Of a stretch of DNA of 64,000 bases, positions 38,271 through 52,341 are shown piece after piece. Below the pieces are notes generated by a model. The model was not told the origin of the DNA. It did no database searches and worked only from the letters and a program-made list of their open reading frames with translations. Source of the DNA: Xestospongia bergquistia. Lineage: Eukaryota; Porifera; Demospongiae; Haplosclerida; Petrosiidae. The stretch spans positions 1,490,501 through 1,554,500 of the forward strand of contig OZ014412.1 in NCBI GenBank assembly GCA_963965975.1, read 5' to 3'. The position numbers and the translations under genes are program-made. How positions within the stretch are numbered: the first letter of the stretch is position 1; the number at the start of each line of letters is the position of its first letter.

Positions 38271-40218
38271 TTAATGAATATTAGAAATCACTTCATTGTC
38301 GGCTGAGATTGGACTAGTAATTAAAGAGAATGATAGTGAATTAATATAGACAGGATTGTAGTCATTGAGATGGACTCTCTTACCCTTTGTCATTGTGTGT
38401 CCTGCCAGAGTCAAAGAGTTCATTTAACTTAATAATAGATTGGTAGCGTTTTTTGATACGCCACTGCATCAAACAGAAGCCCCACCCAAACATAGCAAAC
38501 AAAATCATTACTGTTAGTAAGACCACTAGTGTAGAGACAGTAGCCTTCACTTGGAGAGATTCAAAAGGTTTAATAGTTGGTATAGTGTCTATAAAGAAAA
38601 GGGAGTATTTTGCTGGTGTTAATGTGGTATTATATATATATATGTAAGCTACGTAGCTGTACAATAGTACCCAATACTCTGTCCTACAAAACAATCAATG
38701 TCTTATAGAGTTCCTTATTAATCTGATAAAATAAGTATACTTAGAAGTAACCATGACAACAGTTATTGGTTATTCACTTAAAGACAATTAATTACCTGTT
38801 GTTGTAGAACTGGTACTGACAGAAGATTGACTTAGAACAGTTGTTATTAGAAGTGTTGATGTAACTGTTACAGTATTAAGTGAAGTAATGTCATTAGTTG
38901 TTAAGGATGAGGTAGAGCTACATACAAATACTGATGAAGGACTCTTAGAACGATCTGTGAAATGTGATGATGTACCTATATTACTAGACAATAGCTTGTT
39001 ACTATGTGTGAGAGACTGCGAGGGAGACAGTAAGGTTGACTGTGAGGAAGGCAATAAGAGAGACTGTGAGGGAGACAGTGAAGGAGACAGTAAGACAGAT
39101 TGTGAAAGAGACAATGAGGAAGCCTTTGTGAGAGATAGGGAGTGAAATTGTGAGGAAGTTGGTGAAGGAGATGGAGAGGAAATTGATGGCTCATCTGTAG
39201 ATGAGAAAAGAGACTAGTGATCAGTTGATCATGAACTAAAATATTTGGAAGTAGTAACAGTAGCTGTGAGAATACTATACATTGTAAGAGTGGATTGACC
39301 ACAATACAAAGTAAAGGTATAAATCTTGTCAACTGTTTTAAACCACATATTTCTATTAATATAAAGTGTGTATTATATTACATAAAATTCCCATATGTTG
39401 TTAAAGGGCTTCCTAGCATTTATAAATAGTGTTATTTAACAATTATATTAAGATTATTTCATGACTCCTAGTCATTTTCTAGTCAGAAATTGTACTTTGA
39501 CTTTTATTGCAAGCATTTGTTGCTAAATATTAATGATAGATGGACAGATAGGTAAATGGAGTTATTGATGAATGAATGATACATGAATGGACGAATGAAT
39601 ATATAAAATAGATATCTAACCTTTCACAACTTTTATCATTATGGGTTTGCTGTACACTTCAAAGACTTTTTTAAAATCCCATAAAGAATTTTGCTCTCCT
39701 TGCATTTCTGATTTACATTGGAACACGTACATACCAACTTTATGAAATGTAACAGTCAAATTATAAATGATAGGACCTTTTAAGATACTGTTCTCATCAT
39801 TGCATTGAATCAAGCTTGGACAATTAGTGGTACAAGAATCATTAGCTAAATATTGCTTTTTGTTTATACTCTCAACAAAAGAATTATTATAATATTCTGT
39901 GTTATTATACAGCCACTTTAAACTGCCACATACACTCTGACATTGAAAGTCTAATGTTGTATCTACTACAACTTTAAGTTGATAGGTATTTCTTGGGATA
40001 GTAACAATAGCTGTGTAAAAGAAGTTTAAAATGAAGATGTTATTATATTAACTTCTTTACTATGTAAACAAACTAATGTTATTATACTAACCTGCATCTC
40101 CAAACTTTTCTATATTATTACGACACACATCAATATTAATATTAGTAGCAGAGGTCATAGAACATTTGATAAGAGCAACCAGCAACAAAAGTGATCTACT
40201 AAATGTGATTAAAGCCAT
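38271..40218 (-). CDS. receptor D3: D-type receptor with cut-off tail
   Basis: Exons 40092-40218, 39621-40010, 38796-39194, 38384-38588 and 38271-38313 give 387 residues. The Ig exon is intact (LDFQCQSVCGSLKWLYNN, GMYVFQC) with NDSCTTNC where D1 has NDPCTTNC. The stalk is longer than in D1/D2, with expanded SLSPSQSLLL-type repeats. The helix exon is normal (FGWGFCLMQWRIKKR). The last exon stops at an in-frame TAA (38271-38273), just before the place where D1, D2 and D4 have their tyrosine motif, so the tail ends PISADNEVISNIH. Downstream sequence still resembles the lost tail, which shows the stop is recent. Confidence 0.8.
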
Positions 40219-41659
40219 GATTAGTGGAGTTCACTTCTATCTGTTTACAAAACAGCCTTAGAAAATACTTAACATAAACTATACACAGCAACTTGCTACT
40301 TGTTAAGTATTGTATTATGTTATATTATACTGTTGTTCCAATTTCCTGCACTATTAAAACATTCTTTTCATAACTATGTAGTTATTTGTAACTATTTCTA
40401 ACTGGTCTGATGTCTACAACAAAGAATTCTACAAAGGTCTCAAATTTTTCCCAAACTAACAGCTGTTCAAATAAATTTGACTTTATAAAATAAATCCATT
40501 AATAAAATGTCTATGATATCTATGTGTATGATAATAACAAACTATGTTATGGATATATGGCGATATTGTATATAATACATCAAATCTGCTTAATACTGTA
40601 TGAAATGTCTTTATGAGTTTAACATATGAGTGAAAGAGATAGATAAGATAAAGATGAATATATCAATTTATAGAATGAGGAATTAATATTTTAATAATTA
40701 TGTGTTTACAATATATATTGGATTTATTAGAGAACATAAATATATGATTTATATCTGTGATTATAGGAAAAAAGGAATATATTGTAACTAGCTAATATTA
40801 ACATGATCATGGAAAGTTGAGTAAGAAGATTAACTGTACAAAGTCTGAGTATGTAAAATATGATAATAATTTAACAGGTCATGAGAAATACAAATTTAAT
40901 TACGTGTGCTTATTGTTCGTGTTATCCACCACATACACACACTACAATATTTTCAGGACTGTTGATAGGGATGGGATAGAGTAAGAGGTCCAAATTACCA
41001 GGTCTCCTAACAAATAAGAGGTCCCTGAGTCAAAGAGTCCTAAATATTATGGACCTTTTGAAGCTAGAAGGATTATTTTTGACTTACAAAGATCCATTAT
41101 TTTAAATTTGCAATTATTTAATTAGAAACGTTATCATTGTTCTATTAAAAGCATCAAAGATTAATTTCATATTATAAATATAATTGTTATATTAAAAACT
41201 ACCTAAAGGGGGTCATGATTAGTGACATTGTTGACAGTAAAATAGTATCATTAACTTAATAGATTGTAATAATTATTATTATACAAAGTACAAGATAATT
41301 GAAGTCAAAATGAGTATATATATATAATGTATTACAAATAATATATTATGTGTTTATATTATTATATTACAAATTTGAGTGCATGCAAATAATATATACA
41401 GAATAGAACACAATCACTTACAAGCAGTACAGTTGATAGGACTACCACTAAAAGTAAAATACCATTACATTTGATCTGTATATGCTACAATTAACAGTTG
41501 AGTCAGTTATATTATGAATGGATCTGTTGAAAATCAATTTTGATAATTTTGCATAGTTTTGACAAGCACTACTTACCTGTACTAGTAATTTATGTATAGC
41601 ATTACCTGAGGAAGTAATACTATCAGCAATGTAACACTAGATATAGTTGTAGTCATATC
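40219..41659. other. intergenic, no gene
   Basis: Upstream flank of D3. Holds a partial GGTCC-rich repeat at 40957-41070. About 37.3-37.47 kb is duplicated at 41.3-41.47 kb (ACAGAATAGAACACAATCAC). Confidence 0.5.
40957..41070. repeat. GGTCC-rich dispersed repeat, copy 3
   Basis: Matches 17032-17141 through GAGTAAGAGGTCCAAATTAC and TAAGAGGTCCCTGAG, and diverges near its end. Confidence 0.6.
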
Positions 41660-42990
41660 AACTTAAAAAGTAATTACTGTTCTAATACTTGAGGTAGATG
41701 ATGGATAACTATTGTCTGCTTTATCATTTATAATATTGTTAACTGGACAATTGTAATACTTTGTATGTTGATAATTACAGGTTTGTTGTACTGGTGGTGA
41801 GTATTTAAACAGAGAAAATTGGCTCGTCATGACTCTGATTATAGTAGAAGTGTAGTAGTTAGTAATCAATAGAAAAATAGCAATAACTGTACAACCAATA
41901 GGTACTATAACTGCTGGTAAAGTAGTAGTACAACTATTATCATGTACTTGAGCTTGTACTAAATGTTTTGATTGAATATGTAAATAGTCAATTTTGATAA
42001 TTTTATGAACTCACTTGTATTTACTGAAGTAAAAGTAATTGCTATAAAACCAACAGTAATACTAGATGTAGTTGTAGTAGGTTCATCATGAATACTTGAA
42101 TTAAGAATGATGATTACAGAAATCTGGTATTGTAAATTAGAACAAGAGGAATTGTTAGTCAAGAGAGATGGAATTAAAGAAGAGCTCATTACATTCAATA
42201 TTATCAATGAAGGTGACAGAAATAGATGTGATGGTAGGAGAATAATAGGGAATATATCAACAACAACAATGATGATAATATATATGTGTGGGACAGAAAA
42301 GGTGATGGAGAGGGAGAAGGTGACGCACAATTATTGTCTGTTTCTAAAAGATTTAATAAAGTCATAAAAGTATTAATAGTAAATATCAAATAATACTTTG
42401 TATATTGGTAACTACTGGTCGACTATATTGCATTGTACTATTATGGATATCAATAGCGGAACACAGAACAATGAATGGTTCTGTAATTGTTTGAAGTATA
42501 TCAGTACAGATCATTGTTCTAGCATTACAGACTGTTGGTATACATGTGGATCCAAGCTGTACAAGTAGTGAAACTTGAACATAATTTTATAAAATGGTCT
42601 CTAATGTGAAGTAGATGCTGTGGATCCACAAGTTGCATTGAACATGTCTTGTGGTGACATATACATGATCATGTCAGTGGTAGTCCATGGAGTGTTTGTC
42701 CCTTGTTTAAATATTCTACCTGCAAAAGTGTAATAATTGTAACAATTTGTAATTGATATATTTTTAAAAGTACTAGTAATCATGATTTCAATTATGTAAG
42801 TATCATCAATTAATAAACAGATGTAATACAACAGTTAGTTGTGGTTAATTTGTAACTACAACTGCAGTTCATTGTAGTCTTCCTTCCTTCCTTTATTATT
42901 GTTTTAACAAGAAGCCCACTAACTTACATCTGTCATCAGATAGACCAAATCCTATACACAGTGTAGTAATGAAGGTAGCTAGAATAGGCC
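41660..42990 (-). pseudogene. E4: C-related receptor with intact tail exon but broken front
   Basis: Signal exon near 42928-42990 (ATGGGCCTATTC then a frameshift); ectodomain exon about 42395-42716 with an in-frame TAG at 42601-42603 right after FNATCGSTASTSH; stalk exon about 42015-42350 with at least one shift. The final exon, about 41663-41980, is open: a helix (VIVPIGCTVIAIFLLI) is followed by a Tyr-rich tail (NYYTSTIIRV, NYQHTKYYNCPVNNI) up to TAA at 41663. Open tail plus broken ectodomain suggests recent decay, or use of the tail as a conversion source. Confidence 0.55.
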
Positions 42991-43555
42991 CATATAGTTT
43001 TCTTTATTATTCCAAAGGCTGGACTATTTTCCACTGACATCATCTCTTTACATTTACATGATCAAAAGATGGTTCTCTTCTAAGTTTAATTTTTATTTAC
43101 TGATAAACAGGCTCTAAAAACTAGGAGGATTTATTCTGTATGTCCTAGGTGAGAAAGCTATACCTGATTTGTGCAAGAATGCAAACAGCTTGTCCTAGTG
43201 TATATATAGTCACTCTAATAGTAAATGTTACCTAATTACCCATTACTGTGTAGTTATGTTGATGATGTTTTATGATATAATTGTTTTTAGATAATTGGGG
43301 TTTGTCCCAGGTGGTGTGTTATTATAAGTGATGGCAAGGGGATTTTAGTGCAGGGATAATAACAAAATACGTCAGCATACTGGAGTGTATTATGATTAAA
43401 AATAAACTTTTTAAAAATATATATATATTAAACAACAACATTACTGATTGATAACATTCGAAACAATTACTGAGATTATTGTTTTAATTTTATACAAAGC
43501 ACAAATGATATAGCACAAAAGCCAGAGAGGATAGATGGATTGAGAATGAGACTAT
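42991..43555. other. spacer between E4 and D4
   Basis: No gene. The same spacer follows D5, D6 and D7. Confidence 0.5.
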
Positions 43556-45600
43556 TTAGAGTGAGCTAGCCTTTTCTTGTTTGTTGTCGGGGCTTTTGTA
43601 GTCTATTTCATATGTATTTTCAATCACTTCATTGTCAGCCTTCTCTGCTGATATTGGACTGGTGATTAAAGAGAATGATGGTGAATTAATATAGACAGGA
43701 TTATAGCCATTGGGATTGGGTTCTTACCCATTGTGTCTCCTGCCAGAGTCAAAGTGTTTGTTTAACTTAATAAATTGGCAGCCATTTTTGATACGCCACT
43801 TCAGGAAACAGAACCCACACCCAAATATAGCAAACAAAGACATTACTGTTAGCAAGCCCACCAGTGTATAGAAAGTAGACTTCTCTTGGGAAGATTTAAC
43901 AAATATAATACTTGGCATAATGTTGTCTACATCGAGAAGAAAACATATTACTAATGTTAATGTGGTATTATACGTATAAACAAACTAGGTGGTTATTAGC
44001 TGTACAATAGTATACTATAAACTGTCCTACAAAACAATTGATGTCTTGTAGAGTTCCCTGTAATAACCACATCAAATAGTTAGATATGTGAGCCACATCA
44101 GATAAATTAAGTATATATTAGAAGTAACCATGACAACAGTTATTGGCTATTCACTTTGTCATACATAGACAATTACCTATTGTTTTAGAGCTGGCAATGA
44201 CTGCCGAATGAGTTAGAACAGTTGTTATTACAAGTGTTGTTGTAACAGTTACAGTATTAAATGAAGTAATGTCATTAGTTGCTAAGGATGAGGTAGAGAT
44301 ATATACAAATGTTGATGAAGGACTCTTAGAACTGTCTGTGAAATGTGATGATGTACCTATACTACTAGACAATAGCTTGTTGCTAAGTGTGAAAGACTGT
44401 GAGGGAGACAGTAAGGTTGACTGTGAGGAAGACAATAAGAGAGACTGTGAGGGAGACAGTGAAGGAGACAGTAAGACAGATTGTGAAGGAGACAATGAGG
44501 AAGATTTTGAGGGAGATGGTATAGAAGACTGTGAGAAGGTTGGTGAAGAAGATGAAGAGGAAATTGCTAGTTCTTCTGTGGATTAGAAAAGAGACTACTA
44601 TATCAGTTGATCACGAACTGAAGTACTTGGAAGTAAAAACAATATCTGTAAGAATACTATATATTGTAAGACTTGCAATAAAAGGTCAAGGTACAGTTTC
44701 TAACTAGACAATGAACATGAGTAATGAAATAATCTTAATATAATTGGTAAATAACATTACATCATATTTGAAATATTTTCAATATAAATATTATGTGAGA
44801 AATACTACTCGCACTTACTAGGAAGCCCTTTCATAACACATGGGAATTTTAATATAATACACACTTTATATTAATAGCAATATGTGGTTTAAAATAGCTG
44901 ACAAGCCTTTGTATCTTTAATTTGTATTGTAGCATTTGTTATTAAATATTAATAATAGATGGACAAATATGGAGATTGAATATATAAAATAGATTTCTAA
45001 CCTTTCACAACCTCTATCATTATGGCTTTGCTGTACACTTCAAAGATTTTTTCAAAATCCCATAAAGGATTATTATCCTCTCCTTGCATTTCTGATTTAC
45101 ATTGGAACACGTACATACCAACTTTATGAAATGTAACAGTCAAATTATAAATGATAGGACCTTTTAAGATACTGTCCTCATCATTGCATTGTATCAAACT
45201 TGGACAATTAATGGTACAAGGATCATTGGCTAAATATTGTCTTTTGTTTACACTCTCAACAAAAGGATTATTATAATATTCTGTGTTATTGTACAGCCAC
45301 CTTAAACTACCACATACACTCTGACATTGAAAGTCCAATGTTGTATCTACTACAACTTTAAGTTGATAGTTGTTATTTGGGATAGTAACAATAGCTGTGA
45401 AAAGAAGTTAAAATGAAGATGTTATTATATTAAGTTCTTTACTATGTAAACAAACTAATGTTATTATACTAACCTGCATCTCCAAACTTCTTGATATTAT
45501 TACGACACACATCAATATTAATATCAGTAGCAGAGATCATAGAACATTTGATAAGAGCAACCAGCAAAAAAAGTGATCTACTAAACGTGACTAAAGCCAT
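43556..45600 (-). CDS. receptor D4: Ig-domain, mucin-stalk type I membrane protein
   Basis: Exons 45474-45600, 45002-45394, 44177-44575, 43728-43926 and 43556-43658 give 406 residues. The Ig exon has one extra codon (EDNNPLWDFEK). The stalk is long, 133 residues with SLSPSQSLLLSSSQST repeats. The helix exon differs from D1-D3 (FYTLVGLLTVMSLFAIFGCG) and is followed by KWRIKNGCQFIKLNKHFDSG. The tail keeps both tyrosines in changed surroundings (NTYEIDYKSPDNKQEK). Intron 2 carries an inverted segment compared with D1-D3. D4 is the only D4-D7 member with the full tail motif. Confidence 0.85.
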
Positions 45601-46019
45601 GATTAGTGGAGTTGGTCTTTACTTCTATCTGTTTACAAAACACCCATAGAAAATACTAAGCATAAACTATACAAAGCAACTTACTACCTATTAAGTATTC
45701 TATTATGTTATATTATACTGTTGTTCCAATTTCCTGCATTGTCAAAACATTCTTTTCATAACTATGTAGTTATTTGTAATTATTTGTAACTAGTCTGATG
45801 TCTACAACAAAAATTCTACAAAGGTCATAAATGTTTCCCAAGTAACTCAAAACTACAAGCTGTTCAAATAAATTTTACTTTATAAACTAAGTCCATTAAT
45901 AAATTAATAAAGTGTGTATGATATTATACTATCTCTATGTGTATGATAATAACAAACTATATTATGGATATATGGGATGTCGATAAATGACACGACAACT
46001 GGAAATCATACATACATAC
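45601..46019. other. 5' flank of D4
   Basis: Presumed promoter, with the conserved leader directly before the ATG. No other gene. Confidence 0.5.
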
Positions 46020-47254
<1,235 letters not shown>

Positions 47255-48570
47255 ACTTGAGGTAGATGATGGATAACTATTGTCTGCTTTAGGATTTATA
47301 ATATTGTTAACTAGACAATTGTAATACTTTGTACATTGATAATTACAGGTTTGCTGTATTGTTTGTGAGTATTTAGACAGAGAAAATTGGCTGACTCTGA
47401 TTATAGTAGAAGTATAGTAGTTAGTAACCAGTAGAACAATATCAATAACAGTACAACCAATAAGTACTATAAGTGTGAGTAAAGTAGTAGTACAACTATC
47501 ATCATGTACTTGAGCTTGTACTAAATATTTTGATTGAATACGAAAATGTAAATTTTGATAATTTTATGAACTCACTTGTATTTACTGAAGTAAAAATAAT
47601 TGCTATAAAACCAACACTGGTACTAGATGCAGTTGTAGTAGGTTCAGCATTAATACTTGAATTAAGAATGATTGTTACAGAAAGCTGTTGTGACAGTTAT
47701 TGTCAAATTAGAACAAGAGGAATTGTTAGTCAAGGGAGATGGAATAGGAGAAGAGCTCATTACATTCAATATTATCAATGAAGGTGACAGAAATAGATAT
47801 GATGGTAGGAGAATAATGGGGAGGGAAAAACAGCAATGATGATAATATATATGTGTGAGACTGAAAAGGTGATGGAGAGGGAGTAGGTGACACACAATTA
47901 TTGTCTGTTTCTAAAAGATTTAATAAAGTCATAAAAGTATTAATAGTAAATATCAAATAATACCTTGTATATTGATATCTACTGGTGGACTATATTACAT
48001 TGTACTATTATGGACATCAATAGCAGAACACAGAACAATTAATGGCTCAGTAATTGTTTGAAGTATATCAATACAGATCATTGTTCTAGCATTACAGACT
48101 GTTGGTATACATGTGGATCCAAGCTGTACATGTAGTGAAACTTGAACATAATTTTATAAAATGGTCTCTAATGTGAAGTAGATGCTGTGGATCCACAAGT
48201 TGCATTGAACATGTCTTGTGGCGATATATACATGATCATGTCAGTGGTAGGCCATGGAATGTTTGTCTCTTGTTTAAATATTCTACCTGCAAAAAATGTA
48301 ATAATTGTAACAATTTGTAATTGATATATTTTTAAAAGTACTAGTAATCATGATTTCAATTATGCAAGTATCATCTGTTAATAAACAGATGTAATACAAC
48401 TGGTAGTTGTGGTTAATTTTATAACTACTACTAGAGTTCACTGTAGTCTTCCTTCCTTCCTTCCTTCCTTTATTTTTGGTTTAACAAGAAGCCCGCTAAC
48501 TTACTCTGTCATCAGATAGACCACATCCTATACAAGTGTAGTAATGAAGGTAGCTAGAATAGGCCCGTAG
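47255..48570 (-). pseudogene. E5: C-related receptor, open tail, broken front
   Basis: The last exon (about 47250-47540) is open: helix (TLIVLIGCTVIDIVLLV) then a Tyr-rich tail (NYYTSTIIRVSQFSLSKYSQ, NYQCTKYYNCLVNNI). The stalk exon (to about 47921) has two frameshifts. The ectodomain exon (47964-48286) has the TAG shared with E4 and E7 (at 48168-48170), right after FNATCGSTASTSH. The signal exon near 48500-48570 has lost its ATG (ACGGGCCTATTC). Confidence 0.6.
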
Positions 48571-49138
48571 TTTTCTTTATTATTCTAAAAGGTTGGACTA
48601 TTTTCCACTGACATCATCTCTTTACATTTACATGATCAAAAGATGGTTCTCTTCTAAGTTTAATTTTTATTTACTGATAAACAGGCTCTAAAAACTAGGG
48701 GGATTTATTCTGTATGTCCTTGCTAAATAGACATAGGCTAAAAAAACTACAACTGATTTGTGCATGAATGCAAACAGCTTGTCCTAGATTATATATAGTC
48801 ACTCTAATAATAAATGTTACCTAGATAATTGGGGTTTGTCCCAGGTGGTGTGTTATTATGAGTGATGGCAAGGGGATTTGTGCAGAGACAATAACAAAAT
48901 ACGTCAGCATATTGGAGTGTATTATGATTAAAAATAAACTTTTTAAAAAATATATAGTAAACAACAACATTACTGATTGATAACATTCGAAACAATTACT
49001 GAGACTATTGTTTTAATTTTATACAAAGGACAAATGATATAGCACAATAGCCAGAGAGGATATATGGATTGAGAATGAGACTATTTAGAGTGAGCTAGCC
49101 TTTTCTTGTTTGTTGTCGGGGCTTTTGTAGTCTATTTC
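48571..49138. other. spacer between E5 and D5
   Basis: No gene. It includes the former end of the D5 tail exon (49085-49138), which is now beyond the stop. Confidence 0.5.
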
Positions 49139-51124
49139 CTAAATATTTGCAATCACTTCATTGTCAGCCTTCTCTGCTGATATTGGACTGGTGATTAAGA
49201 GAATGATGGTGAATTAATATAGACAGGATTATAGCCATTGAGATGACCCTCTTGCCCTTCGTGTGTCCTGCCAGAGTCAAAGTGTTTGTTGCCTTTTTTG
49301 ATACGCCACTTAAGGAAACAGAAGCCACACCCAAATATAGCAAACAAGGACATTACTGTTAGCAAGACCACCAGTGTATAGAAAGTAGCCTTCTCTTGGG
49401 GAGATTTAACAAATATAATACTTGGCATAATGTTGTCTACATTGAGAAGAAAACACATTACTAATGTTAATGTGGTATTATACATATAAACAAACTAGGT
49501 GGTTATTAGCTGTACAATAGTATACTATAAACTGTCCTAAAAAACAATTGATGTCTTGTAGAGTTCCCCTTAATAACCACACCAAATAGCTAGATATGTG
49601 AGCTACATCAAAGTGGTCAGATAAATTAAGTATATATTAGAAGTAACCATGACAACAATTATTGGCTAGTCACTTTGTCATACATAGACAATTACCTATT
49701 GTTTTAGAGCTGGTGATGACTGCCGAATGAGTTAGAACAGTTGTTATTAAAAGTGTTGTTGTAACAGTTACAGTATTAAATGAAGTAATGTCATTAGTTG
49801 CTAAGGATGAGGTATATACAAATGTTGATGAAGGACTCTTAGAACTGTCTGTGAAATGTGATGATGCACCTATACTACTTGACAATAGCTTGTTGCTAAG
49901 TGTGAAAGACTGCAAGGGAGACAGTGAGGTTGACTGTGAGGAAGACAATAAGAGAGACTGTGAGGGAGACAGTGAAGGAGACAGTAAGACAGATTGTGAA
50001 GGAAACAATGAGGAAGACTTTGAGGGAGATGGTATAGAAGACTGTGAGAAGGTTGGTGAAGAAGATGGAGAGGAAATTGCTGGTTCTTCTGTGGATTAGA
50101 AAAGAGACTACTATATCAGTTGATCATGAACTGGAAGTAAAAACAATATCTGTAAGAATACTATATATTGTAAGAGTGGATTGACTTGCAATAAAAGTCA
50201 AGGTACAATTTTTAACTAGACAACGAACATGAGTAATGACATAATCTTAATATAATTGGTAAATAACATTATTCACATTACATCACATTTGAAATATTTT
50301 CAATAAAATTATTATGTGAGAAATACTACTCACACTTACTAGGAAGCCCTTTCATAACACATGGGAATTTTATGTAATATAATACACACTTTATATTAAT
50401 AGCAATATGTGGTTTAAAATATCTGACAAGCCTTTGTACCTTTACTTTGTATTGTAGTATTTGTTATTAAATATTAATGATAGATGGACAAATATGGAGA
50501 TTGAATGTATAAAATAGATTTCTAACCTTTCACAACTTCTATCATTATGGCTTTGCTGTACACTTCAAAGACTTTACTAAAATCCCATAAAGAATTCTCC
50601 TCTCCTTGCATTTCTGATTTACATTGGAACACGTACATACCAACTTTATGAAATGTAACAGTCAGATTATAAACAATAGGACCTTTTAAGATACTGTCCT
50701 CATCATTGCATTGAATCAAACTTGGACAATTAGTGGTACAAGGATCATTAGCTAAATATTGTATTTTGTTTATACTCTCAACAAAAGGATTATTATAATA
50801 TTCTGTGTTATTGTACAGCCACTTTAAACTGCTACATATACTCTGACATTGAAAGTCCAATGTTGTATCTACTACAACTTTAAGTTGATAATTGTTGCTT
50901 GGAATAGTAACAATAGCTGTGTAAAAGAAGTTTAAAATGAAGATGTTATTATATTAAGTTCTTTCCTATGTAAACAAGCTAATGTTATTATACTAACCTG
51001 CATCTCTAAACTTTTCCATATTATAACGACACTCATCCATATTAATTTTAGTAGCAGACATCAGAGAACATTTGATAAGAGCAACCAGCAACAAAAGTGA
51101 TCTACTAAACTTGATTAAAGCCAT
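49139..51124 (-). CDS. receptor D5: D-type receptor with GC donor and cut-off tail
   Basis: Exons 50998-51124, 50527-50916, 49696-50088, 49256-49436 and 49139-49187 give 379 residues if the last intron uses a GC donor (GG|GCAAGAG where the other D genes have GG|GTAAGAG). If that intron is not removed, reading continues with QEGHLNGYNPVYINSPSFS to a stop at 49195. The helix exon is six codons shorter than D4 (KWRIKKGNKHFDSG). The tail stops at TAG (49139-49141) after DNEVIANI, removing the tyrosine motif, although the rest of the motif is still visible downstream. Ig and stalk exons are normal. It is almost identical to D7. Confidence 0.75.
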
Positions 51125-51533
51125 GATTAGTGGAGTTGGTCTTCACTTCTATCTGTTTACAAAACACCCATAGAAAATACTAAACATAAACTATACACAG
51201 CAACTTGCTACTTGTTAAGTATTCTATTATGTTATATTATACTGTTGTTCCAATTTCCTACACTGTCAAAGCATTCTTTTCATAACTATGTAGTTATTTG
51301 TAATTATTTGTAACTAGTCTGATCTCTACAACAAAAATTCTACAAAGGTCATAAATGTTTCCCAAGTAACTCAAAACTACAAGCAGTTCAAATAAATTTT
51401 ACTTTATAAACTAAACCCATTAATAAATTAATATAGTGTGTATGATATTATACTATCTGTATGTGTATGATAATAACAAACTATATTATGGATATATGGG
51501 ACGTCGATAAATGACACGACAACTGGAAATTAT
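51125..51533. other. 5' flank of D5
   Basis: Presumed promoter and conserved leader. No other gene. Confidence 0.5.
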
Positions 51534-51620
51534 ACATACATACATACATACATACATACATACATACATACATACATACATACATACATACATACATACA
51601 TACATACATACATACATACA

Positions 51621-51682
<62 letters not shown>
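51534..51682. repeat. (CATA)n tetranucleotide array then (TA)n
   Basis: About 30 CATA units followed by a TA run. Lies at the same place relative to D5 as the TA run relative to D4. Confidence 0.97.
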
Positions 51683-51685
<3 letters not shown>

Positions 51686-52095
51686 CATCAATCTGATTAA
51701 TAGTGAATGAATGTAACATATGAATGAAAGAGAAATAGATGAGAAATAAATGAGATATATATTAATGTATGGAATGAGGAATTAATATTTTGTTAATAAT
51801 GTGTGTAAATATATATTGAATGTATTAGAGAACATAAATATATGATTTTTATCTGTGACTAATAGATACAAACAAATATATTGTAACTACATAATATTAA
51901 CATGATTGTGGAAAGTTGAGTAAGATGATTAACTGTACAAAGTCTGAGTATGTAAAATATGTTAATAATTTAACAGGTCATGAGAAATACAAATTTAATT
52001 AAGTGTGGTTATTGTTTGTGGTATCCACCACACACAGACACAGACACACACATGAAGACACACGCATGCACACACTGACAAAAAGGAAAGACAAG
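51683..52095. other. intergenic module upstream of D5
   Basis: No gene. Copy of the 46.14-46.56 kb module. Confidence 0.5.
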
Positions 52096-52329
52096 TGTTT
52101 TCAATATTCATTTTATTTCACCAAACAAAAATATATTAATACCAAACGTTTCAATAGTCAGAGCGACTATCTTCGTCAGTGGCTTAAATAATAAAAGTAA
52201 AAGTAAAAAAGCTTCTATTTATACTACACGCTAAGGTACAAAGTTCAACAATACAATAAACAATCTTCATTCCTGCACATGATGAATATTGAAAACACTA
52301 ATCTACCCAAACACCCAGGTCTTTTTCTC
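52096..52329 (-). mobile_element. 234-bp retroelement-like insertion with 12-bp target duplication
   Basis: AGGAAAGACAAG is present on both sides (52084-52095 and 52330-52341). The homologous places at 46552-46563 and 57671-57682 have a single copy and no insert, so these are empty sites. The insert has a 17-base inverted pair (GTGTTTTCAATATTCAT near the left end, ATGAATATTGAAAACAC near 52284-52300). A minus-strand hammerhead-like core lies at 52148-52179. Size and motif are reminiscent of non-coding ends of Penelope-like elements; family assignment is inference. Confidence 0.7.
52148..52179 (-). ncRNA. hammerhead-ribozyme-like core
   Basis: On the minus strand CTGACGA is followed by a stem (ATAGTC, loop GCTCT, GACTAT) and then GAAAC. 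This is the conserved-core order of a hammerhead (CUGANGA, stem II, GAAA). A bulged G sits in the stem, and I could not assign stems I and III or the cleavage site with confidence. Confidence 0.4.
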
Positions 52330-52341
52330 AGGAAAGACAAG

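Noticed and set aside
51486..51719. Frames of Tyr/Met/Cys/Val or Thr/Ile/His repeats
   Set aside because: Translation of the CATA/TA microsatellites, as also at 45957-46229 and 57024-57230.
52003..52191. Open frame at the left end of the 234-bp insertion
   Set aside because: It starts in the CA-rich flank and runs into the insert. It is absent from the empty sites and has no domain.
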